Origin: Coniella vitis
Taxonomy: Eukaryota; Ascomycota; Sordariomycetes; Diaporthales; Schizoparmaceae
DNA: 64,000 nt
NCBI GenBank assembly: GCA_011317545.1
Contig: WUJK01000002.1
Span: 2,108,001 to 2,172,000, forward strand
Direction of reading: 5' to 3'
Under the pieces are notes generated by a model. That model was not told the DNA's origin, ran no database searches, and worked only from the letters and a program-made list of their open reading frames with translations. Position 1 is the stretch's first letter, and every line of letters starts with the position of its first letter. Position numbers and translations under genes: made by a program. This document shows, one piece after another, positions 30,239-42,291 of this stretch.

Positions 30239-33200
30239 ATCGACGTCCCCGAATTGTAACCACAGGCGAAGACGACAGCCAAGACTGAGGTTGGCGAGTG
30301 AATGACGAAGACGCATTATGTTTCATTTCTTTTCTTCTCTCCTCCATACATGGGAGAGCACTGCATTCCATTTACAGAGCAATCGGCTACCTGTCATACA
30401 TCGCCTGATTTGCTGTCACTCATGCGTGACATTGGGTAATATTTACGAGAGAGAAAAAAAAGGTACTCGCACAACCGCAAAGTGACTGGCGACACATAAA
30501 ACATGGATCATGGGTACGACTTGCACGGCTCCGGTGGGTGGTTGATTGCTGAGACGATGGCGACGTTGGCGAGGCGACATTGAGTGCCACGTGGCACTGT
30601 CCCTTCATTCATATTGTGCTGCTATTCTTTGATGATTTTCTTTTTTTTGTTAAAGTCTTGTTGGTTTGGTGCAACGTATTTCTGTTGCGGACTTTGTTAT
30701 ACCACTGTACTGTATACTGGATTGGGAGTAGTAGGGCACAATTTCACTATTTTAGATTACTCAAGTTCATGTTTTACGAAGCTCTTGATGCATAAAGATG
30801 CTGAAAAAGAGTCATTTTCTGTTATTCTATATGCAGACATCAGGTGATTTGTTGATCATTCTTCTAAACAGATGGATCTACGGCCAAGTCGATTCTCAGC
30901 TGCTTAGATGAGGCCTCCCAGTTATATGGGCTAAACAGAAATGTGCATCGAGGTTTTTTGAGCCAGGCGATCAACTTTCAAAACGAACGTCACTAGCGCA
31001 GTTGAAATGATAGGTCGACATTTGTGTGATCGATCCTCGCTGCTCCTTCCAAGTTTTCTTGTCGGTATATGTACTTCGCGCTGCATGATAGGCTGCTGCT
31101 AGAGAAGCCGGCTACAACTCTACCTGGTAGCCAAAAACGGGAATGCAGTCGATAGCCGGCAGACAAGACTATGGATCTCCGAGGATGCCCCTCCCCTCCC
31201 TCCCCTACTTTCTGCACGGACAGAAGGCACGAATCGGGAAATCCATGGATGCGCGTCTCAAACCTCCAGACTCGAGCCTCAAGAATCATCAAACTTGGTT
31301 TCGAACCAAAATATGAACAGAGTGTCGTGTCCTATTTTGTCTACTTTACAGACAGCAGGGCTAGACTCTTCCGGATACATAGCAGGCTGAAGGCTCCCAT
31401 CAGCGCGATGGTTGGAGGCTGCGAGAAGACCTCCATGTACTCACTGCCAAAAGCGCTGCGCGCGGATCACGCACCACGAGGCAGTGCCGCTTGTTTTTCT
31501 TTCCCCTCCTTCATTTCCCGTCTGAGACTTGGCTACATACCTAGCCACGTTGGGGAGACCAAGAGGAAACAGCCACAGGATGCCGTACGCATCATCTCAT
31601 TTTTTTGATGAGTGTTCAAACTCGGTTTCGAGTCGCACGAGAAACGCCCGGCCGCACCCAAACGGCCAGAATCACACCTGACCCGCGCAACTGAGCGTAC
31701 CCTTTGATTCCGGAAAAGGCCGACAAACCCCTCGGGAAGGACAATGTTTCTCGAGCGGCAGAGTGCTTTTTTCCTTCTTTTTAAAAAAAACAAAAAATAA
31801 TATAAAATAGGAACCGAATCCTCGTACACGGCCGGCCAATGGCAATAAACAGGCTTAGTAACTAGAGATTTTCAAGATGCAGGCAAGGCGTTTGGCAAAC
31901 CCTGGTGCCTGGTTCGCATATATGACGGCAGAGCCCTGAGCTTCGCCCCGACCATGGTCCTTGGGGCAACCATATGTTCTATTGGGCCATCTTTGAGAAA
32001 TGACGATGCCAGAGAACCGAGGATTGTTTGCATTTGCATAGTATTCGACTAACTTTTAAGCTTGTCTTTTAGAACACCGTTTTAGGCAAACCCCCCGTGG
32101 GTACATCGCGTCTGCTTGACACTGCAACTCCCCCTTCTCTAGTCAAACACGTGGCTGGCCACCTCGATTTTTGCAGGGGGCTTTCAAGGGGATGTTTACA
32201 TGGTAAGTAGTTCAAATAATGGGAAGGGCGAGAATTGAGGCCATGCAGACCCATTGTCATCTATCGAATGGGCAGTATGTAAATGTAAACAATCAATCTG
32301 GCACACACAGGAAGTTTGGCATAACCGGCGACCGTCTTCGGTCACCTTGCGCTGCAAAAAAGAAAGAAAGAAAGCCACAATGTGTACAATGCACGTCACA
32401 TACGCTGCGCCCAGCAGCAAGTTCAAGCTTTTACTTTGTTTTGTTCCGCTCTCAGATCCTTTCAGATGCTCGTGTGGCTGCTACTTGGTGCATGCAATGG
32501 CCGCTATTGTCCGACCAAGCTGTAGCTTTTGAGATTGGATAGTATGATGAAAGACCGGGCAGCCAATTTTATGGCGACAGCGAGAGATGATTGGTGAGAC
32601 AAGAAGCCAGAAAAAAAAAAGAAGGGCGCTGCAAGTAAACGGGCGAAAGGCCAAATGCCGAAGTCTGACCAACATATACGGAGTCGTACATGGAGAACTC
32701 TCCAGAGTCTGGAGTGGCCGCTTCACTGTCTGTACCTGTAGCACGCGCAGTCATGGACCGCATTGTCGAGGCCACCACCCTTGAGGGGCAAAAAAGCTGT
32801 CAACCAGTATTGCATACCGCAAAGCCATACCTTGGATATCTCAGCAAGGAATAATGCGAGAACACCGAAAAGAAAAAAAAAATTGTCAAAGGATTAAGAG
32901 CTTACTGGGCTGAATATCTATTGTTTTTCTACAGTATATTTTATGGGCGGTACACGTTACATAGTATCTTGTTAACAGCCCCAAGGGAGGATATAGAGGT
33001 TTGTGTGCCAGCGTTCATGTAAAATCGTTCAGGCCTTATTGAAGTGCCTGACAATGCCGAGAGAAGATGCCAACGGACATTTGTTGCTGCATTCTCAGCT
33101 ACAGGCAAAGTGCTTCTGAAAATCCTCGCGTCAATGAGGTGTCTCATCCAGCGTCGATTTAATTGAGCGCGGCAGGAGGGGGCCCGGAACATGTCTCTTT

Positions 33201-35649
33201 GTGGCATAAAGAGTAATTACCATGGTGTCAGCGACTTTCATCAGTGCGGAAATCAAGACAAAAGATGCGCCATCTGACATCAGTCCGTAACTGGCCAAGA
33301 CTGTACAGAGTACTTGGAAGCTCTCTTCTTTGGTCCCGGGATTACTGCTTTGTTGTATCCGCGCCGAACCCGGGGGTCCTGTACATAGTAGTATGCTTCG
33401 ACGCTTGTTGATGGCCATGCATGCTCCACAAGCCGGGTGATTTGTACAACGCACCGCTTAATGGGGCGGGACTGTGCTGCTACTATGTAGACCCATGGAA
33501 CCTAAGCCTGAACCATTGACCAATCAAGATGCCGCTGCGACTGATCCCAGCCACACTGGCCCCCCAGGCCAATACTTAAAATTGACCTCATGTTGTTTCT
33601 TGGACCCGGTTTCCTGCCGTGTGATGGTTCCTTGCTTTGGTCACCGCTAGCTGAAGGCCATGCCACCCAAAATACAACACGTCAGTGTGGGCGCCAACAG
33701 GTTTATGTCCTGAACAGATAGACTCGGAAGGCCTTATGATTGATGCCAGGAAGAGTCATCACGCCGCTTAATGAGGACAGTCGGCAAACCTAGGTTGGTG
33801 GCTGGTGCAGGGAATCTGGACAGCACATTGTGCACTTCGATGGCCCTGGTTTGCTGGAGGGATTGGCCGGCTGGAGCCAGACTGCCTAGCCGGCTGCAGC
33901 GCCCATGTGCCTGATGAGGTGTGTAGGGCAATGTCTGAGTCTTTTGGGCCGCTACTGCGTAGCCTTGCAGGTTTCAAGGTCGTCACTTGCGTGCCTGTAC
34001 CCGGGTCTGTGATACCGTCGACGGGATGCTCAGGCGAGCCATGCCGTCATTATAAGCATAGCCTAGCACCATTCTGGGCCCGCAAATCGTTGAGTTTCTT
34101 GAATCTAACCGGATCTCCCCCGTCCCAACCAAGCTCTTTCAAATGGTTCATAGTAAGCTCGTCGAGGTTCCGCAGCTTCTTGGTTTTGGCCTGTCTTTCA
34201 TGAACCTTTTCCCTGTTCGTTTCCCACCGTCAGCCACCGACGTTTCCTTAGGGTCCACAAGAAGACGAAGATGGGACGGGATAACCACATAGCAGTAATT
34301 GACCGCATGTACAAATGAACAGGACAGCTGCAGATGGCCGGGACGACGGAATGTTACTTATGATACCCCGTGAGTTCGAGCAGTCGTTCAATCCGCGAGC
34401 AGCCATGATAACCAAGGGAGGGGGCTGGTGGGCAGCCCAGCACAGGGCGGTATAACAGGCAAGTCTGCACAGAGTAGACCAGTAAGGAATACTATGTGAT
34501 TGCGCTTCCCAGCCAGCGTGGCCGAGTACACACATACATAGTAGTAGTATTTGGGATCGGCCTTGCGCAGATTGGAGCTGATTTTGGCGCAATATCGTGG
34601 GGAAGAAAAGTCCGGAAAGACAGGGGGAGTTGTCTGGACTACAGTTAGATGCACGGCAAAAGGTGGGCCCAAGTTATGCGCTACAACAAGATGGCTTGCA
34701 GGGGCCCCGCAGACTAACGGTTTGCCGGTTCAGCCTATGGCATCACTTGGCCAAGCGTGTAAGTCAAAGTGCTATGTAGACCTCCGTACCTTCTGGTTTC
34801 CGTGGACGCAGCCGCTTTGGCACCCAGCAGCAGCGAAAGATAGTTACGTAGTAAGGTGAGCAGACTCAGTCGAGGAAGGGGCAAGGGCGACTTTGAACAC
34901 CATCACACAGACAGGTGAGGCAAGTGCCACCTCGCGGTCTGAGTGAGTCTGTTACATAGTACAGCTCATCTGGTGCAAGCTCTCTTCGAATCTCAGGTAC
35001 CCGAGCGTGTGTGCTATGTAGCATACTGGTCTGATTCTGGCCTGTCCTTGATTTCTGGCCTTTTCCATCTTGGCCAGATGGAGCAGATGCATATCGTGCA
35101 TGTTAAATGGCTGGCTAGCTTGTCTTCAGCCTTGGCTATCTGTGCTAGCTAGCAGCTTGCTGGGAGGGTCAGGGTGACTGCCTTTCTTTTGCTTTCGACG
35201 CGAATGCAGAAAGCACGGCCAGCTTGGCTGCACCGCTGCACCGCTGCACCTTCAACCCAGACCTGGGCCTGGCACATCGTACCTGCCTTCCTTTCCCTTC
35301 CCCCTTCCCTGCCTCCCCACGTTGGCCCTCCGTCACTGCCTCCTCCTGCTGCTGCCAAAATCTTCGCTGCCCACGTGTGTTCCTTTAAAGTTTTCTCTGT
35401 GCCCTCCTTCCACACCCACCGATTCAAATCTTCTACCCGTCTTCTTCACCCCATCTCTCTGTTTACCCATCTCGCAACCCAACGCGTCAACCTCTTCTGT
35501 CAAGATCACCTTCAGCATTCCAATACTCTGAGTATTACTGCCACGCATAGGTTTCTTTGCAGCCTCACTGCCATCATCCGTACCACACAACATTCCCACG
35601 ACCAAAATCAAAAACACAAACCACCAGGTTTCCTAGTCAAGTCGTAAAG
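30239..35649. other. 5.4-kb intergenic region without supportable genes
   Basis: The region contains the RNR1 3' UTR and, at its right end, the CT/AC-rich leader of the CFEM gene (about 35250-35649). CATAGTA/TACTATG motifs lie at 32037, 32960, 33384, 33481, 34149, 34490, 34537 and 34955. Short A/T homopolymers are scattered. Frames of up to about 157 codons show no families or splice continuity. Two GGTTTCGA-like places (about 31293 and 31630) were considered as tRNA T-arms but no cloverleaf fits. Confidence 0.55.
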
Positions 35650-36789
35650 ATGAAGAGCATCGCCGCCATTCTCAGCGCCCTCGCCCTGACCGGCACCGTC
35701 ACTGCCCAGAGCAGCTTCGACGACCTCCCCGCTTGTGGTGTAAGTGATCCAATGCCCCTCTGGTCGCGTTCATAACCGGCGCCCTTCCAGACACTGTTCA
35801 CCCATGCAAGCTTGCCTGGCACAGTAATTGATATCCTCTGCAGAAGACCTGTATCAACAACCTCCTGGGCATGGCTTCAGACTTTGGTTGCACCAGCGGC
35901 TCCAGCGACGAGGCCAACTGCCTCTGCGCCAACGCCGAGTTCTCCTACGGTATTCGTGACTGCTCCAACCAGGCCTGCAGCGACACTTCCGCTGCCTCCT
36001 CGGTTATCGACTATGGCGTCAGCTACTGTTCCTGTAAGTCGACTACATTGGGAGGCGTACAGAAAGCGCGATACTCAAGCTGACATTGTCTTAGCTGCTG
36101 GTGTTGCCATCCCCACTACCATTGCAACTGTAAGTCATCTTGAAACCTCGAATTCAATTTGAACCTCGCGCTGACTCTTGTGCTGTAGGTCACTTCTGGT
36201 ACCATCGTCCCCACTGTCACGAGTACTCCTTCTGGTACTGGTAGCGTAAGTTCTTGCCCTGTCAAACGTCATAGCCTGTATGCAAAGCACTTCCAAACTA
36301 ACTTTCTCTGAAGGCCGCCCCCGGTAGCTCTGGCTCTGGTTCTGCCGTTGCCGTCGCGACCTCTTCGTACCTGACCACTGAGACCACTGACGGATCCACC
36401 CTCACCACCTCTGTCGCCTCTACCATCTTCAGCAGTGGTGCTGCTGCAGTCTCGGCTTCTGCCTCATCCGTTGCCTCATCGGCCTCGAGCGTGGCCAGCT
36501 CCGCTAGCAGTAGTGCAGCTTCAGTTGCCAGTTCTGCCAGTTCAGTTGCCAGCTCTGCCAGCTCTGATGCAAGTGCTGCTGGCAGTTCGGCCTCTTCTGC
36601 CGGAAGTGCAGCCACCTCTTCGGCGACGGGAACTGGCAGCTCGAGCTCCTCCTCCGGCCTGGTAAGTCTTGGAGAGTATCCCATGCGTCCATTTACTATG
36701 TCTCTAACAAATCCATGTAGGCTCCCCAAATGACTGCCGCCCCCATTGGCTTCTTGGCTGCTGCTGGCGTTGCCGCCATGCTGCTCTAA
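35650..36789 (+). CDS. CFEM-domain cell-surface protein, likely GPI-anchored
   Basis: There are six exons: 35650-35739, 35844-36033, 36095-36129, 36189-36245, 36314-36661 and 36721-36789. All introns are GT-AG and in phase, giving 262 aa. Residues 1-20 are a signal peptide (MKSIAAILSALALTGTVTAQ). Residues about 25-95 form a CFEM domain with eight cysteines in the expected order: PAC, KTC, DFGC, ANCLC, RDC, QAC, SYC. A Thr/Ser-rich stretch and then a Ser/Ala repeat (ASSASSVASSAS units) provide an O-glycosylated stalk. The last 20 residues (PIGFLAAAGVAAMLL) are hydrophobic and typical of a GPI-attachment signal. CFEM proteins bind haem in Candida, and in other fungi act at the wall, in surface attachment or as effectors. 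The role here is not determined. The usual CFEM Asp that ligates haem iron cannot be assigned with certainty by eye. Confidence 0.9.
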
Positions 36790-37677
36790 GCCAAGGCTTG
36801 GCCTCAGCCCCCTTCCCGATTACTTGACGTGATACATTTCCAGCATCGAGTGTACAGTTCAATGTATTCAACCATTTAATTCTTTCAATCCCTTCGGCGT
36901 CTTCCTTTCGACCAATCCTGATCTCCACAAGACGTTGTCTTAATGATCGTCGACAATTTCTCAGAAAAAAGAAAAAAAAGAACAGGCGTGGGGCGCAGAA
37001 CTAGGGAGTCTGGAACCAAGGGTTCGATAGTAAAGGGGAATGGGAGGACATTTCTTTTGCTTTTAAGGGAGCTAACTCGGAGTTTTTCTGACGCATGTAC
37101 ATTGCAGGGGAACTTTTGTGACGGAGGTTAATTCGACGCGGTCATAATACGGCTTAATCATCACGAGGCACGGTTCATGAAGGGACTTGTGGGCTTTCTT
37201 TTTCTTACCACGACGATACTCGAGATACCCCTCCTTGAGAGTAACAGGGCTGGGCAGTCTACTGGCACTTTGTTGCATGCCTCTCAGGGAAATTGTCCAT
37301 AGAGGCGAAAATGGTATTGGTCGTTAAATATTGATGGGCTGACGTTCTTTTTATTGCATTCTGGTGATGTTGCTTGTAGATTGATTGTGCTGGAACTTCA
37401 GTTCAGACTGAGAGTGAGGTGGTGCAGCATGAGGTTGAAACGGTCCAGGGCCTCGAAAGTAGGGGTACCGGCAAGCGGCTTACTAAACCCCACAATGATG
37501 TCGACCTGCAGGGAAGCAGGTGCATAGTGGGGGGCTTGTTTGAGCTTGCGACGGTTTGCGATATTCCATGCACCTGCTAGTCTGTCCACTTGCAGTTGCC
37601 GAGTTAACCACCCTGCTGCACACCACCCCTTCCACCTTGACATTGCATTGTGTATAGATAGCCATCTCGCCGGCAAG
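36790..37677. other. Intergenic region between CFEM gene and ALG2
   Basis: About 890 nt carrying the CFEM 3' UTR and the ALG2 promoter; only an A-rich patch near 36965-36981 is notable. Confidence 0.55.
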
Positions 37678-39324
37678 ATGGCAGGCAATCATTCCAAAAA
37701 GAAGACAATTGTCTTCTTCCACCCAGATTTGGGTATAGGAGGTGCTGAAAGACTTGTTGTCGATGCAGCCGTTGGCCTCCAGAACAGGGGCCACAGGGTG
37801 ACCATTTTCACAAGCCATTGCGATCCAAATCACTGCTTTGATGAGGCCCGGAATGGTACGTCGCACGCTCTCGCGCTTTCCATCAGAGAAAGGTCCATGA
37901 TGGCATTGGCAAGGACCGCAAAAACCTGACGCTCCTAATTCCAGGAACCCTCGATGTTCGTGTCCGCGGCAATACCATCGTCCCCCCATCCATCCTGTCT
38001 CGCTTCAGCATCCTTTGCGCCATTCTCCGCCAGGCGCATCTCCTTATACAAATAAAATACTCTGGCGAACTCGACGAGCTCAATCCCAATGCCTTCTTTG
38101 TCGACCAGCTTAGCGCAGGTCTGCCTCTGCTGCAATGGCTACAGCCCCGCGTCCCCATCCTGTTCTACTGCCATTTTCCAGACTTGCTCCTTGTGCAAGG
38201 ACGACAACAATTATTGAAGCGCCTCTATCGGATTCTATTTGACTCATGGGAGGGATTGAGTATGAGTTTCGCCGATGCCATCGCTGTCAATTCCATGTTC
38301 ACACGTGGCGTGGTCGGCAGAACCTGGCCGACTTTGGTCAAGGAGAAAGAGCTGAAGGTTGTTTACCCTTGTATTGATACACGCCCGCGCGAGGGGAGCG
38401 ATACGCAGAGCGAAGGACCTACATGGGATCTCGGGCCCGTCCTGCTGAGTATCAATCGCTACGAACGCAAGAAGGACGTTGCCCTTGCAATCAAGGCGTT
38501 TGCGGGATTGGACAAGAAACAAAGACAAGGTGTCAAGTTGGTAGTGGCTGGTAAGCGATTGTCCCTGTCTTTTCCGCTATTGTTCTTATTGGAGTGATAA
38601 TGTGCACGCCTCTAACTACAAGCTTGCAGGTGGTTACGACCCTCGCGTATCAGAGAATGTCGAGTATCATAACGAAATGGAGACTCTGGCCAGGTCTCTG
38701 AAACTCTCCTACTCGACTCACGGCTCCTCTGAGCCCTTCCAAAGCAGTGCGGCTCGTGATAGCGAAGTCGTTTTCTTGCTGAATGTGCCGAGTACACTCA
38801 AACAGGCACTTCTCAACCACGCCAAACTCCTCATCTACACCCCGTCCAATGAGCACTTTGGCATTGTTCCACTCGAAGCAATGCTCTCTGGAGTTCCTGT
38901 CTTGGCCGCCAATACGGGTGGCCCAACAGAGACTGTCGTCGAGGGCGAGACTGGCTGGCTAAGAGATCCAGAGGAGGTTGGCGAATGGACGCGAGTCATG
39001 GACATGGTTCTCAACAAGATGAGCAGTGAAGACTTGGCTCTCATGGGTCGCAGCGGCATAGCACGTGTACGCGGTAATTTTGCGGATACTGCCATGGCTG
39101 AGCGTCTGGATGACATCCTCAAGGCCATTGAGAATCCAAGGCGCAGCTCAACCGTGGGCAGTTGGCTTGTTTGCCTGCTAGCAGTGGTCATAGCCATGGG
39201 CGCTGCTTTGGGCATTCCAATGGCGTTGATTACAATGAGCGGCGGTGCGACTGGCGGACTTGCAGCTCTTGTAGTGTCTGCGGTATTGGTGCTGTTCATC
39301 GGCCTGCCTCGCCGTCAACGGTAG
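37678..39324 (+). CDS. ALG2: Alpha-1,3/1,6-mannosyltransferase ALG2
   Basis: Exons are 37678-37855, 37945-38550 and 38630-39324 (phase-1 introns GTACGT...CCAG and GTAAGC...GCAG), giving 492 aa. It is a GT4-family GT-B enzyme that adds the second and third mannoses to the dolichol-linked N-glycan precursor on the cytosolic face of the ER. Motifs include FFHPDLGIGGAERLVVDAA near residue 14 (GGAE loop), YCHFPD and LLSINRYERKKDVALAIKAF. The C-terminal nucleotide-sugar motif is EHFGIVPLEAM with its E-x7-E pair, followed by GVPVLAANTGGPTE. Two hydrophobic segments at the C-terminus (about residues 430-488) agree with the membrane anchors of fungal Alg2. The start at 37678 fits the family start a few residues before KTIVFFHPDLG. 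Length is close to yeast Alg2 (503 aa). Confidence 0.95.
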
Positions 39325-39955
39325 AGAGCGGAAATAATGAGTGGGGCATGCTTATCGTCAGACCACATTTGAATCCCTGACATTGTCCAAGGCTGGTGAG
39401 CAGTCATCAAAGCAGCTGTACATCTCTGACAGCTGCCAAAGTCTGTCAAAACGAGTATGGTGATTCAACCCGTAGACTCTGAGAGGCTTTGGTTGTATCT
39501 TGTCAACCTCTCAGGCTTGCTTGACGAGTGAAGCCTACGAGCTGAATTTCAAGCCCCTTAGCAAATCATCCAGCGACTTGTCCAAGTCACGTATTCGTAC
39601 ACACCAGCTCTTTTGAGAAATCTGTCCCAGTCTACTTCCCCAAGCCAGAGTCGGTCCGCCGCACCTTGGCTTGAATGACACAGCTGCAAGCAGGATGCTG
39701 TAGATGAGACTCAAAACGTCAAACTACTCAACGTCACTCGCGACTCAAGCATTCTCCAGACGTCACGCGCCAGTGATGCGGTCCAAAATATCCTTTGTGT
39801 GCGTGTATCAAGAGCGGTCAAGTGAACCTATATTGGCGGCGTGCTGATTGATATACTTGGGAAACTGACTTGGGAATCCTACTGTCATTCAGGTAATGGC
39901 AGTCCACAATCAGGATGCATACGACTGACTGTATGCGATAATATCGCACGATGGA

Positions 39956-40021
<66 letters not shown>
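39956..40021 (+). repeat. (TAC)22 trinucleotide microsatellite
   Basis: An uninterrupted 66-nt TAC tract in the ALG2-kinase spacer. Read in frame it would encode poly-Leu, but it is not in a credible gene. Confidence 0.97.
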
Positions 40022-40374
40022 CTGATCAGTCTAGGATGAGACGAGAACCATTCTACGAGGACAATAGCGATATCAACCATGGACCGTTTCATAGTCATTG
40101 GCAAAAGTGAGGCCCTCCCAGATTGGTCTGCCCCATGATGCATGCACAACAACAAACAGGATTTGTCTTGAGAGCTACGCCATACGTGTGTGTGCGAGTC
40201 CGAGCAATGCGACAAATGCCATAAGAAGAGTCAATCCTGCCAGATTCAAAGAAGAAGAAGAAAATGACAAACGAGTTTTAGCATAAACAGACAAACCCCC
40301 CCCATTCTTCGTTGCTAGGCCGATCGATACACTATACTCAAATAAAATTGACCACACATCCATTACTCTTAATG

Positions 40375-40426
<52 letters not shown>
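40375..40426 (+). repeat. 52-nt poly(A) tract preceded by AATAAA
   Basis: A pure run of 52 adenines. AATAAA lies at 40341-40346, 28 nt before it, the spacing expected between a polyadenylation signal and a tail. This is a possible retroposed mRNA end, or simply a long homopolymer whose true length may be uncertain. Confidence 0.9.
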
Positions 40427-40428
<2 letters not shown>

Positions 40429-40586
40429 CCTTTTATCGTATTGCTATTTCCTCTTTTTCTTTCCGACGTGGGTGGGTCTCTGCAAACCTCGTTACTATGT
40501 ACAGCCCTACCAACAAATCCACCCCCCCCCCAAGATAGTATGGGAGTTGTCACACGATGAGGCCGCCACCATCACCATTAATTAAC

Positions 40587-40587
40587 C

Positions 40588-40622
<35 letters not shown>
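40587..40622 (+). repeat. (CAA)12 microsatellite
   Basis: An uninterrupted CAA tract between ALG2 and the kinase gene. Confidence 0.95.
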
Positions 40623-40623
<1 letters not shown>

Positions 40624-42291
40624 CCAGCCCACCTACCCACAGAAGAGCAGTACCACCAAATACACAAGCCTACTTGACCTCTAACGTAGGTAGAATGTCG
40701 TCAAGATGCTTACTTTAGGTTGGATTTCTTGTAGAAGGTAAGTTCTTTTTTTTCTTAAAAAAAAAAAAAAAACGACTTATACCGGTCTCTAGTCGAATAA
40801 TTGGCTGGGTTCTGTTGTTGGAGACGGGTGAGAGGAGAGGGGGTTAACGAAAAAAACTACCCAAAAGACTTTAGCCCATCACAGTATACAGTCAAGACAT
40901 CAAGTGCAGGGAAGACAGAGGTCAATATAAATATATATATGAGTATATACAAAGTATATCATATTAATAATTTTGTATCTTCCAAGTAATGCATGCACAA
41001 CCTCTTTTGGTAATGACAAGTGGCAAGCAAGCACAACAACGAAAAAAAAAAAGGTCTATATCTTTTTTCTTTTTGGCCTTGTTCTTCAAAGGATTCTCCT
41101 CCATTGGGAGGTAAGAATCATCATCTTTGATTCAGCAGCTATCCAAAATCAAAGCGCTCGATATTTGTTTCCAAGAGAAAAGCCCTGCCCTGCCCCCCTT
41201 CATCACCGTCGAATTCATTCCAACATCAACAGCGACGCTATTGTGCAAGCAAAAAAAAAAAAAAAACACCTAGCTGTCTGAGCTTCTTCTACCTGCCTGC
41301 TCATCTTCCAAGAAATAAGCGTCGAACTGACACATTCGTGTAAGAATACCTTGGAGGCAATAAAGCGTAGCATACATGTAAGGGCACCCCAAACAAGACT
41401 GTCCTCCCCTCGCCCCTCTTACCAGTAGAAGGCACCATTCCGCTCTGATATCGTATATGTGGAAATGGTATAAGGCCGTTTGATTGCTCCGCAACAGGAG
41501 GTGAGAAGAAAAAGAATAAAGAGAGAGAGAGAGAGAGAGTATCGAGGGGTTGGATGTAAGCCTCTGCAGGCTCGCTTTCGATCCCACACAGTGGTTGCAT
41601 AAAAACTTCGATCATATGTGGGAGAAACAAAGAAACACCTCCCTTTCCCGATCCTCAGGACTCCTTGCTGCATTAAAAACCAAGGACAATCCAGTGAATT
41701 GCGCAGCAACCCCCTCCAGGTACGCCCCGAAGACCGACGTTTCTCATCTCGCGACCGTGCTTTCCAGGCATCAGATCCAATAAACGGCAGGAAATGCAAG
41801 TCAAGGATCCTCAGTGGTTCCTCAGTGGCCCGTCATGCCTCCCATCAAAACCTCCGCAAGCTCAAAATAAAAACAAAAAAAAAAACGAAAACTCAAATTG
41901 TGAGAATGGTTGAGAGAAGATTCAAAACGCCTGGAGCCAGACCTCTCAAATTCCCCTTGCAGTGGAGGTGGCGTGATGCTGATGCGAAATTATATGCGAT
42001 CCGAGAACCATCTAGCATAGCTGACGGCAAGACACTTCTTGTGTGCTCGCGGGGAAAACCAATTGTGACACGTTAGAAAGAAAAACAGATGGCCGACCAA
42101 TGCAACATGTCCTGGGGCTGATTGTCACTCAACCTCAGTCAACCCGGATGTCCAAACATGTGAGAATTTTTGGGAGAGTGGAAGGAAGTCTTTTGAACCG
42201 AAGCACAGGCTCGAGGAAATGGCCTTGCTTCCCAGAATTATTCCCACAGGTGTGTGGTTGGAGGCTTTCTCAGGGAACATGGAACTAGCTC

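Larger units (their letters stand above)
39325..42291. other. Convergent intergenic region rich in microsatellites
   Basis: About 3 kb between ALG2 and the kinase 3' end. It contains (TAC)22, a 52-nt A tract, a (CAA)n repeat, A15-A16 runs near 40759 and 41251, and a (GA)10 run near 41521. No frame shows coding features other than repeat-driven poly-Leu or poly-Lys. Confidence 0.65.

Noticed and set aside
31250..31650. tRNA gene suggested by GGTTTCGA-like sequences
   Set aside because: No acceptor stem, A box or anticodon arm fits around them.
39956..40622. CRISPR-like or satellite array
   Set aside because: These are simple TAC, A and CAA microsatellites, not spaced direct repeats; CRISPR is not expected in a fungal nucleus.
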